Below, piece after piece: positions 42,248 through 51,720 of a stretch of DNA of 64,000 nucleotides. The notes under the pieces were generated by a model that was given only the letters and a program-made list of their open reading frames with translations, made no database searches and was not told where the DNA came from. The stretch's first letter is position 1; every line of letters begins with the position of its first letter. Position numbers and translations under genes: made by a program. The DNA comes from Flavobacterium restrictum (lineage in GTDB: Bacteria; Bacteroidota; Bacteroidia; Flavobacteriales; Flavobacteriaceae), in assembly GCF_007097245.1 (NCBI RefSeq), contig NZ_VJZT01000013.1, positions 62,001 to 126,000 on the forward strand. The letters run 5' to 3'.

Positions 42248-43342
42248 CTACACATTAAACCTAAAGTGCATTACATCACCATCTTTAACGATGTATTCTT
42301 TTCCTTCGACTTTGAATTTTCCTGCTTCTTTGCATTTTGCTTCGGATCCGTAGTGTACAAAATCCTCATAGGCAATTACTTCGGCACGGATAAATCCTTT
42401 TTCGAAATCGGTGTGGATTACCCCAGCAGCTTGTGGTGCGGTGGATCCAATGTTTATTGTCCAGGCACGAACTTCCTTTACACCTGCGGTAAAATAGGTT
42501 TGTTGTTTCAATAATTTATACGCTGCACGAATCAAAACCGATGCACCTGGCTCGGTCAATCCCATGTCTTCCAAGAACACCTGACGTTCTTCGTAGCTTT
42601 CGAGTTCGGTAATGTCGGCCTCGGCACCTACGGAAAGAATTATGACTTCGGCGTCTTCGTCCTTAACCATTTCGCGCACTTGATCCACATATTTATTTCC
42701 TGTAACAGCGGAGTTCTCATCAACATTACACACATACAAAACGGGTTTGGCGGTAATTAATTGAAAGCCTTCCATCAAGACTTCTTCGTCGTTGTTTTGT
42801 GGCGTTATGGTTCTGGCGGATTTGGCTTGAAGCAGGGTTTCGCGAATGCGATCCAAAAGTGCCTTTTCGGTTTGGGCTTCTTTGTTACCGGTTTTGGCAG
42901 CGCGATTTACTTTTTCTAAACGTTTTTCTACGTTTTCAAGGTCTTTTAATTGCAACTCAATATCAATGGTTTCTTTGTCCCGAATAGGGTTTACGTTGCC
43001 ATCTACGTGTACTATATTGTCGTTGTCAAAACAACGCAAAACGTGAATAATAGCATTGCATTCTCTAATATTTCCTAGGAATTGATTGCCTAAACCCTCG
43101 CCTTTACTGGCTCCTTTGACTAATCCTGCAATATCTACAATATCTACCGTTGCCATTTGCACGCGCTCTGGTTTTACTAATTCTTCTAGCTTTTCGATTC
43201 TTGGATCCGGCACATTAACCACACCTATATTGGGTTCGATGGTGCAAAACGGAAAGTTGGCACTTTGCGCTTTGGCATTGGATAAACAATTGAATAATGT
43301 TGATTTTCCAACATTTGGTAATCCTACAATTCCTGCTTTCAT
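42248..43342 (-). CDS. ychF: redox-regulated ATPase YchF (Obg family)
   Basis: 364 residues. The P-loop is GLPNVGKSTLFNCLSNA (residues 6-22), followed by the switch and G3 region VDIVDIAGLVKGASKGEGLG. The G4-like element NVDE replaces NKxD, which explains the ATP over GTP preference of YchF. The coiled-coil insertion (about 130-200) and C-terminal TGS domain (FTAGVKEVRAWTINIGST to the end) are complete. YchF/OLA1 binds ribosomes and influences translation under stress. It has its own promoter and terminator, so it is monocistronic. Confidence 0.96.
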   Translation of the reverse strand: MKAGIVGLPNVGKSTLFNCLSNAKAQSANFPFCTIEPNIGVVNVPDPRIEKLEELVKPERVQMATVDIVDIAGLVKGASKGEGLGNQFLGNIRECNAIIHVLRCFDNDNIVHVDGNVNPIRDKETIDIELQLKDLENVEKRLEKVNRAAKTGNKEAQTEKALLDRIRETLLQAKSARTITPQNNDEEVLMEGFQLITAKPVLYVCNVDENSAVTGNKYVDQVREMVKDEDAEVIILSVGAEADITELESYEERQVFLEDMGLTEPGASVLIRAAYKLLKQQTYFTAGVKEVRAWTINIGSTAPQAAGVIHTDFEKGFIRAEVIAYEDFVHYGSEAKCKEAGKFKVEGKEYIVKDGDVMHFRFNV

Positions 43343-43409
43343 AATATGATAATTTACAGCTACTAGCTTCCTGATTTGCGTTTTTTAAGTTCCCTATTTT
43401 TAAAGTTTG

Positions 43410-43444
43410 CAAATATAAGATTTAAAAAAAGGATGTTAAACAAA
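43410..43444 (-). promoter_or_regulatory. sigma-A type promoter of ychF
   Basis: On the minus strand TTTG (43444-43441), a 23-base spacer and TATATTTG (43417-43410). Transcription would start about 60 bases before the ychF ATG. Confidence 0.6.
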
Positions 43445-43567
43445 AATGTCTTAAAATACAATCTTATTAACTTTTATGCAGGTTTTTGAACAAAAAGCTA
43501 ACATTATAGCACTAAAATAGTATATTTGACCCAATTAAAACCATTTAAAAACCAAACTCAATTCATT

Positions 43568-46204
43568 ATGAAAAAAATTACTTTACTGTTTTTTTTCCTA
43601 AACACCTTTTTCCTTTTTGCTCAAAAAGAAATTTCTGGTGTGGTAAAAGACAACTCTGGTAGCGGTTTACCGGGAGTTAACATCGTTGAAAAAGGGACTT
43701 CCAATGGAGTTTCTACGGATATTAATGGTACTTACAAGATAAAAGTTCAAGAAGGTGCCACTCTTATTTTTAGTTATGTTGGATACAAGTCCGTTTCCAA
43801 AAATGCAACGGGTTCAATCCTAAATGTTGATTTAGCATCCGAGGGAGGACAAGAATTACAAGAAGTGCAAATTGTGGGTTCTAGAAATAGTAAAAGAACC
43901 GTTGTGAACTCGGCTGTTCCTATTGACATTATCAGTATGAAAGAGCTTACAACACAAAGTGGTAAAATTGAAATTAATCAGTTATTACAATACATTGCTC
44001 CTTCTTTTAACGCTAATAAACAATCCGGATCTGATGGTGCGGATCACGTTGACCCAGCCTCTTTAAGAGGAATGGGACCTGATCAAACATTAGTATTGAT
44101 TAATGGTAAAAGAAGACATCAATCCTCACTAGTAACCATTTACGGTACTCGTGGTAGAGGAAATACTGGAACGGATTTGAATGCTATTCCCGCTTCTTCG
44201 ATAAAACGAATTGAAATATTAAGAGATGGTGCTGCGGCACAATACGGCTCTGATGCGATTGCTGGTGTAATCAATATTGTATTGAATGACAATATCGATG
44301 AATTAACAGGATCTATCACTTACGGTACTTTTAATACTAATGCCAAAGGTGATTTTCTTCCTGGAACTGCTAATACTAAAAACTATAGATTAGACGAAAA
44401 TGGAAATGGAAATACCTATGGAAAAAACAAATCCTTTGATGGAAATACCATCAAAATAGGTGCCAACTATGGTGTTGCTATAGGGGATAAAGGTGGATTT
44501 GCAAATTTTACTACTGAATATTTTACTAAAGAAAAAGTATTGCGTCCTGGTTATGATTTCCGTAAAGGTTTTGGAGAAGCTTCGATGGATAGTTATAATT
44601 TTTCTCTTAACATGGCGGTTCCAATATCTGAAAAATCTAAATTTTATGCTTTTGCAGGTAGAAATTACAGAGATACGGATGCGTATGCCTTTACTAGAAA
44701 TAGTGGCGGTGCGAATGTAGTAGAATCCGTTTATCCGGGTGGCTATACTCCAAGAATTACCTCTATTATTCTTGACAACTCTGTTACAGCTGGAGTAACT
44801 ACTGAAACAGCTAGCGGTTGGAAAGTAGACATTAGCAATACCTATGGAATCAATAAATTTCATTATACTATAAAAGGAACCATGAATCCTTCTTTATTAG
44901 AAGCGTCTCCGCTAGAATTTGATGCAGGTGGACACAGTTTAGCTCAAAATACGACTAATTTTGATTTCTCAAAAAACTATAGCACCGTATTGGAAGGTAT
45001 GAATTTAGCTTTTGGAGCAGAATACCGTACCGAAAATTTCATCGTTTTTGCAGGCGAACAAGGTGCGTACACAACGTATGACATCAACAGACAACCTATT
45101 ACAAATCCAGCAACACAATCGCCTCCAATTGATCCTATTTCTGGCGATCCTAGACCAGGTAGTTCTCAAGGTTTTCCTGGATATAGCCCTAGCAATGTGG
45201 TTGATAAAAACCGAAGCAACCTTTCCTTGTATGCTGACTCTGAATTTGATATCACAAAAGAATTCATGGTAAGTGGTGCTGCCCGTTTTGAAAAATACAG
45301 TGATTTTGGTAGTACCATCAATGGTAAATTAGCTTCTAGACTTAAAATTACGAAAAACATAAATTTAAGAGGATCTGTGAGTACCGGTTTCCGTGCTCCA
45401 TCGTTAGTGCAGTCCTACTACGGTTTGCATTTTACTAATATTGATGCTGGTGGTGCAACCGAAATTTTACTTTCTCCAAACAACAGTCCTGTAACAAAAT
45501 CGTTTGGAATTCAAGATTTAAAAGAAGAAACTGCAGTTAATGGCTCATTAGGTGTAACTGCTAATTTTGGCGATTTTACTGCAACTGTAGACGGTTACAT
45601 GATCAAAGTAAAAGACAGAATCGTTTTAACCAGCTATTTTGATGCGTCTGGAAAAGGTTTAGGAGTAGATCAAGCGCAATTTTTTGCCAATGCTGCTAAT
45701 ACTAAAACTCTTGGTCTAGATCTTGTGTTAGCTTGGAAAAAACATATTGGTGATGCTCACGTGAGTGCAACTCTGGTTGGGAACATTAACGACATGAAAA
45801 TTACCAAAGTAAACAACGGTAATTTGGATGCTGAAACCTTTTTTGGAGCTCGTGAACAAGCCTTTTTATTGGCTTCGGCACCAAAAAATAAATTTGGTTT
45901 AAATCTTAATTATGCCAACAAAAAGTTTGATTCAGGATTGGCTTTCACGAGATTCAGCAAAGTAGTTTTGGTAGATTATGGTGGAGAGGATGATGTTTAT
46001 TCTGCTAAAATTTCTACTGATTTAACTTTTGGATACCAATTAAACAAGCAATTAAAATTAACCGTGGGTAGCAATAACTTATTCAATGTTTATCCTGATA
46101 AACAAGATGAACAAGGAAACACCGAAGCTGGTGGCTATTGGGATGCTGTTCAAATGGGATTCAATGGAGCGTATTACTATGCTAGATTAGGATTCAAATT
46201 CTAA
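43568..46204 (+). CDS. TonB-dependent receptor with carboxypeptidase-like N-domain
   Basis: 878 residues from the ATG at 43568 that opens the signal peptide (MKKITLLFFFLNTFFLFAQ). The CarboxypepD_reg-like domain (about 20-105) contains GVVKDNSGSGLPGVNIVEKG. The plug has RGMGPDQTLVLINGKRRHQS and IEILRDGAAAQYGSDAIAGV, and the barrel ends in a terminal Phe (YYYARLGFKF). There is no adjacent SusD, so it is not a classic polysaccharide locus; the substrate is unknown. The perfect -7 element TATATTTG lies at 43521-43528, giving a leader of about 30 bases. A strong terminator follows, so it is monocistronic. Confidence 0.92.
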   Translation: MKKITLLFFFLNTFFLFAQKEISGVVKDNSGSGLPGVNIVEKGTSNGVSTDINGTYKIKVQEGATLIFSYVGYKSVSKNATGSILNVDLASEGGQELQEVQIVGSRNSKRTVVNSAVPIDIISMKELTTQSGKIEINQLLQYIAPSFNANKQSGSDGADHVDPASLRGMGPDQTLVLINGKRRHQSSLVTIYGTRGRGNTGTDLNAIPASSIKRIEILRDGAAAQYGSDAIAGVINIVLNDNIDELTGSITYGTFNTNAKGDFLPGTANTKNYRLDENGNGNTYGKNKSFDGNTIKIGANYGVAIGDKGGFANFTTEYFTKEKVLRPGYDFRKGFGEASMDSYNFSLNMAVPISEKSKFYAFAGRNYRDTDAYAFTRNSGGANVVESVYPGGYTPRITSIILDNSVTAGVTTETASGWKVDISNTYGINKFHYTIKGTMNPSLLEASPLEFDAGGHSLAQNTTNFDFSKNYSTVLEGMNLAFGAEYRTENFIVFAGEQGAYTTYDINRQPITNPATQSPPIDPISGDPRPGSSQGFPGYSPSNVVDKNRSNLSLYADSEFDITKEFMVSGAARFEKYSDFGSTINGKLASRLKITKNINLRGSVSTGFRAPSLVQSYYGLHFTNIDAGGATEILLSPNNSPVTKSFGIQDLKEETAVNGSLGVTANFGDFTATVDGYMIKVKDRIVLTSYFDASGKGLGVDQAQFFANAANTKTLGLDLVLAWKKHIGDAHVSATLVGNINDMKITKVNNGNLDAETFFGAREQAFLLASAPKNKFGLNLNYANKKFDSGLAFTRFSKVVLVDYGGEDDVYSAKISTDLTFGYQLNKQLKLTVGSNNLFNVYPDKQDEQGNTEAGGYWDAVQMGFNGAYYYARLGFKF

Positions 46205-46220
46205 AAAAAATAACCGCATA

Positions 46221-46260
46221 AAAAAATCCTGAATTATTTATTTAATTCAGGATTTTTTTG
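46221..46260 (+). terminator. terminator of the TonB receptor gene
   Basis: A 16-bp stem (46221-46236 with 46243-46258, core ATCCTGAATTA) and a 6-base loop, with T residues after. Confidence 0.92.
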
Positions 46261-46359
46261 TGCTTGTTTTTTTTTTTTGCTAATCAAATACCTGCTAACT
46301 ATTTATAAATTTACTACTTTACTACTTTACTGCTTTTTATATTAAAAAAAACTACCCAA

Positions 46360-47523
46360 TTACAATCTGAATTCTAACTTTTTTATAATAGCTTGCTCCT
46401 CTTCGGTGGTGGCAAATCCGGAAACATCCCAATAATTGGTCAAAATAGTATTCTTTTTGTTAAAAAGGGTTTTCTCTCTAAAAACATCACTTTCGGTGTA
46501 GGTGAAATTTTGTTTGTTAAAACTAGTTGTAATAAAATGATTGCGCACCTCGATGCTTTTTATTTTATCCTTCAAAACAAGATCATACCCAATTTCTTCA
46601 TTGGATGTTAACAAAAAATAATTAGCTCCATCAATTCTGTAGGTTACTTTAAATTCGGATTTTGTTCTATTTTTTGAACCTACAATCCCTTTTTCTTTGA
46701 CTTTCGCCAATGCTTTTGAACTGGTTTTTGAACCATATTCTAAAATTATTTTTTTACTAGGATCGTAAATAATTTCAAAATTGTCCACCGCTTTTTTGGA
46801 TTCGTCCAAAGGAATAACAGTCATCACATAATAATCGCTATTCGCTGCCAAAGATTTGATAATAAAATCGTAATCCTTGGTTGCTTTGGGTTCCAAAACG
46901 GGTTTTAAATACTTAAAACTATAATAATTTTCCATTATAGTATTCAAATTGTAACCCAATAAATCAGGGCTTACCTCTTGCTCTAACAGCCCATACGACC
47001 TGTTTTGCTCGACTAATAAAGTAGTAGTAACCTTTTTTTGATTGGCTACCAATTGAAAATTAATCAACCCATCATTGTAATAGGCATAAGCGCCATTGAG
47101 CTTAAAAAACTCGCGAGCATAGACTTTTAATTGGGCAGGAATAGTTAACTTTTTTATAGAATTGGTAACCAAAGCTTGGAGAATTTTTTGAGGATTTTCT
47201 TTGGTCACAATAACTTCATCTAATTTGGTGTATTTATTTTTTAAATAAACCGTATTTTGATTCTGTTTCAAAGCAGTCCAGCGAATGGTTTGAGTAACAT
47301 AAGCTGCCTGAAATACTTGCACATTAGAAGCTCCGTTGAGCATAAAGGTTACTTTTCCGTCTTTATTACTTAACAAAATTTGTTTTGTTTTCATGATAAT
47401 TACGGTCGCATTTTCTATGGGAAGATTCGTTTGAAAATCTTTAATAACAATAGATTGCTCCGTGTTTTGAGCAAAAAGGGAGCTTTTTAAAATAAAAAAC
47501 AAGACAACAAACCATTTTTTCAT
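46360..47523 (-). CDS. secreted protein with carboxypeptidase-like regulatory domain
   Basis: 387 residues. Signal peptide about 1-18 (MKKWFVVLFFILKSSLFA). Residues about 22-105 look like a CarboxypepD_reg/SusC-type immunoglobulin-like module (IVIKDFQTNLPIENATVIIM, LLSNKDGKVTF), as on TonB receptors, but no plug or barrel follows. The remaining 280 residues are beta-rich, with YDPSKKIILEYGSKTSSKAL, and resemble DUF5686-like or other flavobacterial outer-surface proteins only vaguely. Function unknown. It is convergent with the TonB receptor gene and separated by about 155 bp. Confidence 0.7.
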   Translation of the reverse strand: MKKWFVVLFFILKSSLFAQNTEQSIVIKDFQTNLPIENATVIIMKTKQILLSNKDGKVTFMLNGASNVQVFQAAYVTQTIRWTALKQNQNTVYLKNKYTKLDEVIVTKENPQKILQALVTNSIKKLTIPAQLKVYAREFFKLNGAYAYYNDGLINFQLVANQKKVTTTLLVEQNRSYGLLEQEVSPDLLGYNLNTIMENYYSFKYLKPVLEPKATKDYDFIIKSLAANSDYYVMTVIPLDESKKAVDNFEIIYDPSKKIILEYGSKTSSKALAKVKEKGIVGSKNRTKSEFKVTYRIDGANYFLLTSNEEIGYDLVLKDKIKSIEVRNHFITTSFNKQNFTYTESDVFREKTLFNKKNTILTNYWDVSGFATTEEEQAIIKKLEFRL

Positions 47524-47710
47524 ACCAACAAGAACTTAAATTTATCTTTAAAAGTATTTTTATTACTAAACCTCTTAATAATTGCTAAAATAAATAAAAA
47601 TACCATACCAATCATAAAAAAATGGTATCGTACTATAAATTAACTTGTTATACCTACTGTGAATTTCAATCAATGCTCCTTTATGTTGTAGAATCGACAA
47701 TAATCCAAAA

Positions 47711-47747
47711 AAAATCTCGCTTCATAGTGCCTGAAGCGAGATTTTCT
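47711..47747 (-). terminator. terminator of the DUF2911 gene
   Basis: AAAATCTCGCTTCA (47711-47724) pairs with TGAAGCGAGATTTT (47732-47745); a T-run follows on the minus strand. Confidence 0.88.
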
Positions 47748-47787
47748 TGGTGAAATTTAATTCGGTTTTAAACCAAATGAAGTAGCA

Positions 47788-48633
47788 TTATTTTTTGCTC
47801 CACTCGGCAATACTGTCTTTATTCATTTTTACATAATCCTGATTTTTGGCAATTTCCGCAGCAGCGAGAGAGACTTTTGCGGTTTCAATTGCTCCTTTTT
47901 TATCGCCTTGTTTCGCTTGAATTAATGATTTTAATCGGCTGTAGAAATACGGTTTATCAGCACTCAATTCCAATGCTTTGTCAATATACATTCTGGCTTT
48001 TACACTATCGCCGTTTGACTGGAAATAATACTGTGCTGCCGAAAAATAATCGCTAGCTGCTGGGCCAGCCAGTGCTTTTTCAATATTCAAAAGGGTCGTT
48101 TTTTGGGTTGGAACTTCAAATTTCAAAGCTACCGATGAGTTTTCCCAAGCCATTTCGAGATAGGCAAAATTAGCGTCAATAGCTCCAATTCCTATCGTGA
48201 AGGATTCTACGGCTTTAGGCAAAGCATCCTCCTTTACGGTAGTTCGCAAAACAACATTAGCATCGGTAAATTCAGTTGGAGTTCCCCAATTATCGGTTGT
48301 GTTGTAAAAAATCACTTCCCAGCTTTCAATTTTTGGAATGGTATAAATCGCATATTTTCCTTTTTTGAGAGTTTTTCCATCAATTACCACATCATCACTA
48401 AAGGAAATAGTCGTATTTTCATTGGCTCCAGTTCTCCAAAGTTTGCCAAAGGGAACTAAATTACCAAAAACAGCTCTACCTCGTGCTGCGGGGCGGCAAT
48501 ACACAATTTCAACATCCGTCAAACCCACTGTTTGAAAAACTGTAGCTTTGGGACTTGCTTGTGGTGTTTTTACTTGCGCTTGAAGCGTAAAATGGGCAAT
48601 AAAAATAGCGAGGGCAATAAGTATTTTATTCAT
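47788..48633 (-). CDS. DUF2911 family exported protein
   Basis: 281 residues. Signal peptide about 1-19 (MNKILIALAIFIAHFTLQAQ). The DUF2911 domain (about 35-180) shows VEIVYCRPAARGRAVFGNLV, FGKLWRTGANENTTISFSDD and GKTLKKGKYAIYTIPKIESW, which are the family's best conserved blocks. The C-terminal 90 residues are helical and TPR-like (DSVKARMYIDKALELSADKP). Function is unknown. TAATTTTG (48664-48657) upstream on the minus strand is a possible -7 element. It has its own terminator. Confidence 0.9.
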   Translation of the reverse strand: MNKILIALAIFIAHFTLQAQVKTPQASPKATVFQTVGLTDVEIVYCRPAARGRAVFGNLVPFGKLWRTGANENTTISFSDDVVIDGKTLKKGKYAIYTIPKIESWEVIFYNTTDNWGTPTEFTDANVVLRTTVKEDALPKAVESFTIGIGAIDANFAYLEMAWENSSVALKFEVPTQKTTLLNIEKALAGPAASDYFSAAQYYFQSNGDSVKARMYIDKALELSADKPYFYSRLKSLIQAKQGDKKGAIETAKVSLAAAEIAKNQDYVKMNKDSIAEWSKK

Positions 48634-48686
48634 AAGTAGGGTTTTAGATGTTTTTTCAAAATTACAAATTCAATTGCGTCTAGTTG

Positions 48687-49361
48687 TTAATTATTCGCTA
48701 ATTTAGAATCAATTGAAGCTATTTTTTCAAAACTCAATTCATTGAAATGACTAATTACGAGATTCGCTGTTGTTAAATCTTGGTCTTTGGAGTGTTCGCT
48801 ATGGTATCCTATGCAAAATATCCCCGCCGCATTGGCCGCTTTTACCCCATTGGTACTGTCCTCAATGACAATACAATTCTCTTTTGGTGCAACCGATAAA
48901 CTGGCGGCATGCAAAAAAATAGCTGGATCGGGTTTCGATTTTGGAAAATCTTCGCCACTCACGATATCAGAGAAGTATTGGTGCAAATTAAACCGAGTAA
49001 AAACACGATTAATCGTCACTTTGGATGCCGAAGAAGCCACAATTAATTGGATTCCGTTTTGATGTAAATTTTTGATTAAAACGCCAACGCCTTCTAATAA
49101 ATCTAAATCTTCTTTGTTGTCAAAAGCATCATTAAAAATGGCTCTTTTTCGTAAAATCAAATCTTCCACTTCTTGATTTATATCAAAATTTTGTTTCAGT
49201 TTTTGAAACGTATTCCGAGTAGACAATCCTGTAAGTGAGGTATACATGACCTCGGGGACAGTAATATTCAACTCTTCAAATTGCTTGAAATATGCATATC
49301 GGTGCACCAATTCAGTGTCGACAATTACACCATCCATGTCGAAAATTACGGTTTGTATCAT
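48687..49361 (-). CDS. HAD-superfamily hydrolase (beta-phosphoglucomutase-like)
   Basis: 224 residues. HAD motif I is IFDMDGVIVDTE (Asp8 nucleophile, Asp10), motif II VASSASKV, motif III Lys in FPKSKPDP and motif IV VIEDSTNGVKAANAAG, with an alpha-helical cap between motifs I and II. This subgroup contains beta-phosphoglucomutases and small phosphatases; the cap sequence does not settle which. It lies between DUF2911 and tcdA on the same strand, separated from tcdA by a repeat-rich gap. Confidence 0.9.
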   Translation of the reverse strand: MIQTVIFDMDGVIVDTELVHRYAYFKQFEELNITVPEVMYTSLTGLSTRNTFQKLKQNFDINQEVEDLILRKRAIFNDAFDNKEDLDLLEGVGVLIKNLHQNGIQLIVASSASKVTINRVFTRFNLHQYFSDIVSGEDFPKSKPDPAIFLHAASLSVAPKENCIVIEDSTNGVKAANAAGIFCIGYHSEHSKDQDLTTANLVISHFNELSFEKIASIDSKLANN

Positions 49362-49366
49362 TTTTT

Positions 49367-49505
49367 TGTTGTGTGTTAAGAGTTAAGGGTTATTTGTTAG
49401 GAGTTATTCGTTAGGAGTTATTGGTCAGGGGTTAAAGGTTTTGAAATTGAGTTTTGAAATTATAACAGTTTTCCAACTACTAACCTATAACTCTTAATAC
49501 CCTCA
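49367..49505. repeat. degenerate GTTAGGAGTTATT-type repeat with facing copies
   Basis: Several imperfect copies of GTTA(G/A)GAGTTATT (49374-49440) are followed by facing copies ACTAACCTATAACTCTTAAT (about 49480-49499), so the region can fold back on itself. It lies between the HAD and tcdA genes. Confidence 0.65.
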
Positions 49506-49509
49506 CTCC

Positions 49510-50226
49510 CTACTCCTTTTTAAGCAAATATCGAATCACTGTTTCAGCGGCATACAGTCCAAATAAACCAGGCATGTAGCTATTGGTACCATAAAAAGAT
49601 TTTTTAAAATTAGACCCATCAGTCATTTTTAAGCTCGATTCGTCTTGAATTTCGGATGAAAAAACAACTTTTAGTTTATCGATTTTTACTTCCTTCAAGC
49701 GTCTGCGAATGGTTTTGGCAAAAAAACAATTCACAGTATTGGTAATATCGGTGACTTTTACTTTTGAAGCTTCCATTTTGCCACCTGCCCCCATGCTGCT
49801 TATTATTTTTACTCGTTTTCGTTTGGCAGCAATAATCAAATTGAGTTTTGGTGTAACGCTATCAATACAATCCAAAACATAATCAAACTCCTCCGAAACA
49901 ATTTCAAAAGCACGCTCTGGCGAAAGAAATTCTTGTACCCGAGTTAATTTCAATTCGGGATTAATGTCTACTAATCGATCTCCAACAATGGTCACTTTGG
50001 GCTGTCCAATGGTGGAATGCAAGGCGGGTAATTGCCTGTTGATGTTGGTAATATCAACAACGTCCCCATCGACAATCGTCATGCTTCCTACGCCGGCACG
50101 AGCCAAAAACTCGGCGGCAAACGAGCCTACTCCGCCCAACCCAACGACCATTACATTGGCATTTTGCAAATTCTGTAATCCTTCTTTTTTAAATAAAAGT
50201 GCCGCTCTCTCTGTCCATTCCGCCAT
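49510..50226 (-). CDS. tcdA: tRNA threonylcarbamoyladenosine dehydratase
   Basis: 238-residue ThiF/E1-like enzyme that uses ATP to cyclise the t6A37 side chain of tRNAs to ct6A. The N-terminus WTERAALLFKKEGLQNLQNA, the nucleotide loop VMVVGLGGVGSFAAEFLARA, DGDVVDITNINRQLPALHS and the downstream YVLDCIDSVTPKLNLI are the TcdA (formerly CsdL/YgdL) pattern. Length is slightly below the E. coli protein. It is 29 bp downstream of the TatD-like gene and probably forms an operon with it and the DUF1684 gene. Confidence 0.93.
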   Translation of the reverse strand: MAEWTERAALLFKKEGLQNLQNANVMVVGLGGVGSFAAEFLARAGVGSMTIVDGDVVDITNINRQLPALHSTIGQPKVTIVGDRLVDINPELKLTRVQEFLSPERAFEIVSEEFDYVLDCIDSVTPKLNLIIAAKRKRVKIISSMGAGGKMEASKVKVTDITNTVNCFFAKTIRRRLKEVKIDKLKVVFSSEIQDESSLKMTDGSNFKKSFYGTNSYMPGLFGLYAAETVIRYLLKKE

Positions 50227-50255
50227 GATAAAAGTGTATTTATTACTACTGTTCG

Positions 50256-50909
50256 TTATTTGTTTATTTTAAAAACGGCTTCAAAATTAGTATTTATTTG
50301 TTGTTGAAGTGCCGCCATAGGTATTCCTTTATACCTTGCTGCTAGGGCATAAACAACTTCGATTCCTTGTTGAGCGGTATCAGTTTCCAAGAAAAAACGA
50401 TCCATTGGCATGCTTTTAAAAACCGACTCCAACTCGGGATTTTGCAACAAATATTTCCCAAAGGAAATGTAGCAACCGCTGGCCAAAAGTTCGTTTACCA
50501 ATGCTTGTTTTTTTGAAAAACCATGAATCACGATAGGAACCGTTATTTTTAATTGTTTGACTATCGCCAGCAACTCCTGAAAAGCCGCCACGCAATGAAT
50601 CACGACTGGTTTTTGGTGTTTTTGTGCCAAAAGCAATTGTGATTCAAAAACGATTTTTTGTAATTCCATTGGGATTTCGATGCGTTTGTCTAATCCGCAT
50701 TCGCCAACTGCCAAGCAATTGGGCTCTTGCAATTTACTTTCGATAATGGCTAAATCACTTTCTAACCGCTCTTTGACAATAAACCAAGGATGAATTCCAA
50801 TAGAATAAAAAGGAATAGTTCCATCAAATTCCTGCGGATATTGATTCACCAACTCCTTCACACAGGCCTGATTCGTAAAGAGGTGCGTATGTAAATTGAA
50901 AAACTCCAT
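50256..50909 (-). CDS. TatD-family metal-dependent hydrolase
   Basis: 217 residues from the ATG at 50909, which overlaps the DUF1684 stop as TAATG; a frame extends upstream into that gene but has no meaning. Metal ligands are seen in MEFFNLHTHLF (His-x-His), VGECGLDKRIE (Glu), VIHCVAAFQE (His), VIHGFSKK (His) and FLETDTAQQG (Asp), the TatD order. TatD proteins are 3'-5' DNA or RNA exonucleases or deoxyribonucleases. It is somewhat shorter than E. coli TatD (260). The TAATG junction indicates translational coupling. Confidence 0.9.
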   Translation of the reverse strand: MEFFNLHTHLFTNQACVKELVNQYPQEFDGTIPFYSIGIHPWFIVKERLESDLAIIESKLQEPNCLAVGECGLDKRIEIPMELQKIVFESQLLLAQKHQKPVVIHCVAAFQELLAIVKQLKITVPIVIHGFSKKQALVNELLASGCYISFGKYLLQNPELESVFKSMPMDRFFLETDTAQQGIEVVYALAARYKGIPMAALQQQINTNFEAVFKINK

Positions 50910-51511
50910 TAGTCGTGAAACTTTTTTACACCTGCTCTTATCTCGACGTCCAAATCGTTTTCTAGCGGTACTTTGGGGCAGGAATAACGGTGGCTGTATG
51001 CACAATATGGGTTGTAAGAGGTATTAAAATCAATGAAAATCGTATCGCCAGCAGGGATTTTTAAATCGATATATTTCCCACCAATGTAACTCTCCCTACC
51101 CGATGTCAAATCCGAAAAAGGCAAAAATAAATAATCCTTGTATTTTTTCTCTTTCGAAAGGGCAATGTTTCTATAGATATTCAATTTGAATTCTTTTTTA
51201 TCCAAAGTAAAATAAGCTTCACCGTACTTTACATACATTGGTTTTCTATCCGTAGAAGTTGCCATTGCAAAAGGTTTCTCCTTCTTGGTTCGAATAAATC
51301 GAGCTATTACAAAGAATTTTTCGTTTATTGGATAAAAATCCAATACTTTAAAAGTAGCCAAATCCTCTGGCAATAGCGGACTCGTTTTCGCATCGGCATA
51401 TTCTGTATTCAACTCTTTTTGAAACTTTTTGGCCACATCAATATCAAATTTATCTTGGCAATAGCTAAAATTAAATACAACCAAAAAAAACAACGCTAAT
51501 AGTGTTCTCAT
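50909..51511 (-). CDS. exported DUF1684 family protein
   Basis: 200 residues. Signal peptide about 1-19 (MRTLLALFFLVVFNFSYCQ). The DUF1684 block SYNPYCAYSHRYSCPKVPLE followed by NDLDVEIRAGVKKF at the C-terminus is the family signature; FDLTSGRESYIGGKYIDL-like sequence precedes it. Function unknown. It is the first gene of a probable DUF1684-tatD-tcdA operon with a well-formed promoter. Confidence 0.9.
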   Translation of the reverse strand: MRTLLALFFLVVFNFSYCQDKFDIDVAKKFQKELNTEYADAKTSPLLPEDLATFKVLDFYPINEKFFVIARFIRTKKEKPFAMATSTDRKPMYVKYGEAYFTLDKKEFKLNIYRNIALSKEKKYKDYLFLPFSDLTSGRESYIGGKYIDLKIPAGDTIFIDFNTSYNPYCAYSHRYSCPKVPLENDLDVEIRAGVKKFHD

Positions 51512-51527
51512 TTTTATTTATTTTATG

Positions 51528-51558
51528 CAAAAATAGTTTAAAGTTATAATGCTACAAA
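51528..51558 (-). promoter_or_regulatory. promoter of the DUF1684-tatD-tcdA operon
   Basis: On the minus strand TTTG (51558-51555), a 19-base spacer and TATTTTTG (51535-51528). Divergent to it, TACCTTTG at 51580-51587 on the plus strand is a good -7 element for the MFS gene. Confidence 0.6.
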
Positions 51559-51720
51559 GAGGCAATGCACAAACTTACCTACCTTTGCAACTGTTTCAAA
51601 ATAAATTGTACGTTTTAGTGGGTGCTTCTGCTCTTTTTTGTCTTAAAAAGGAACAAAATAATAGCAATAAATTCGGATAGTTTATTTCAAAACAGCTACA
51701 TTACAAATACATTTTGGTAC

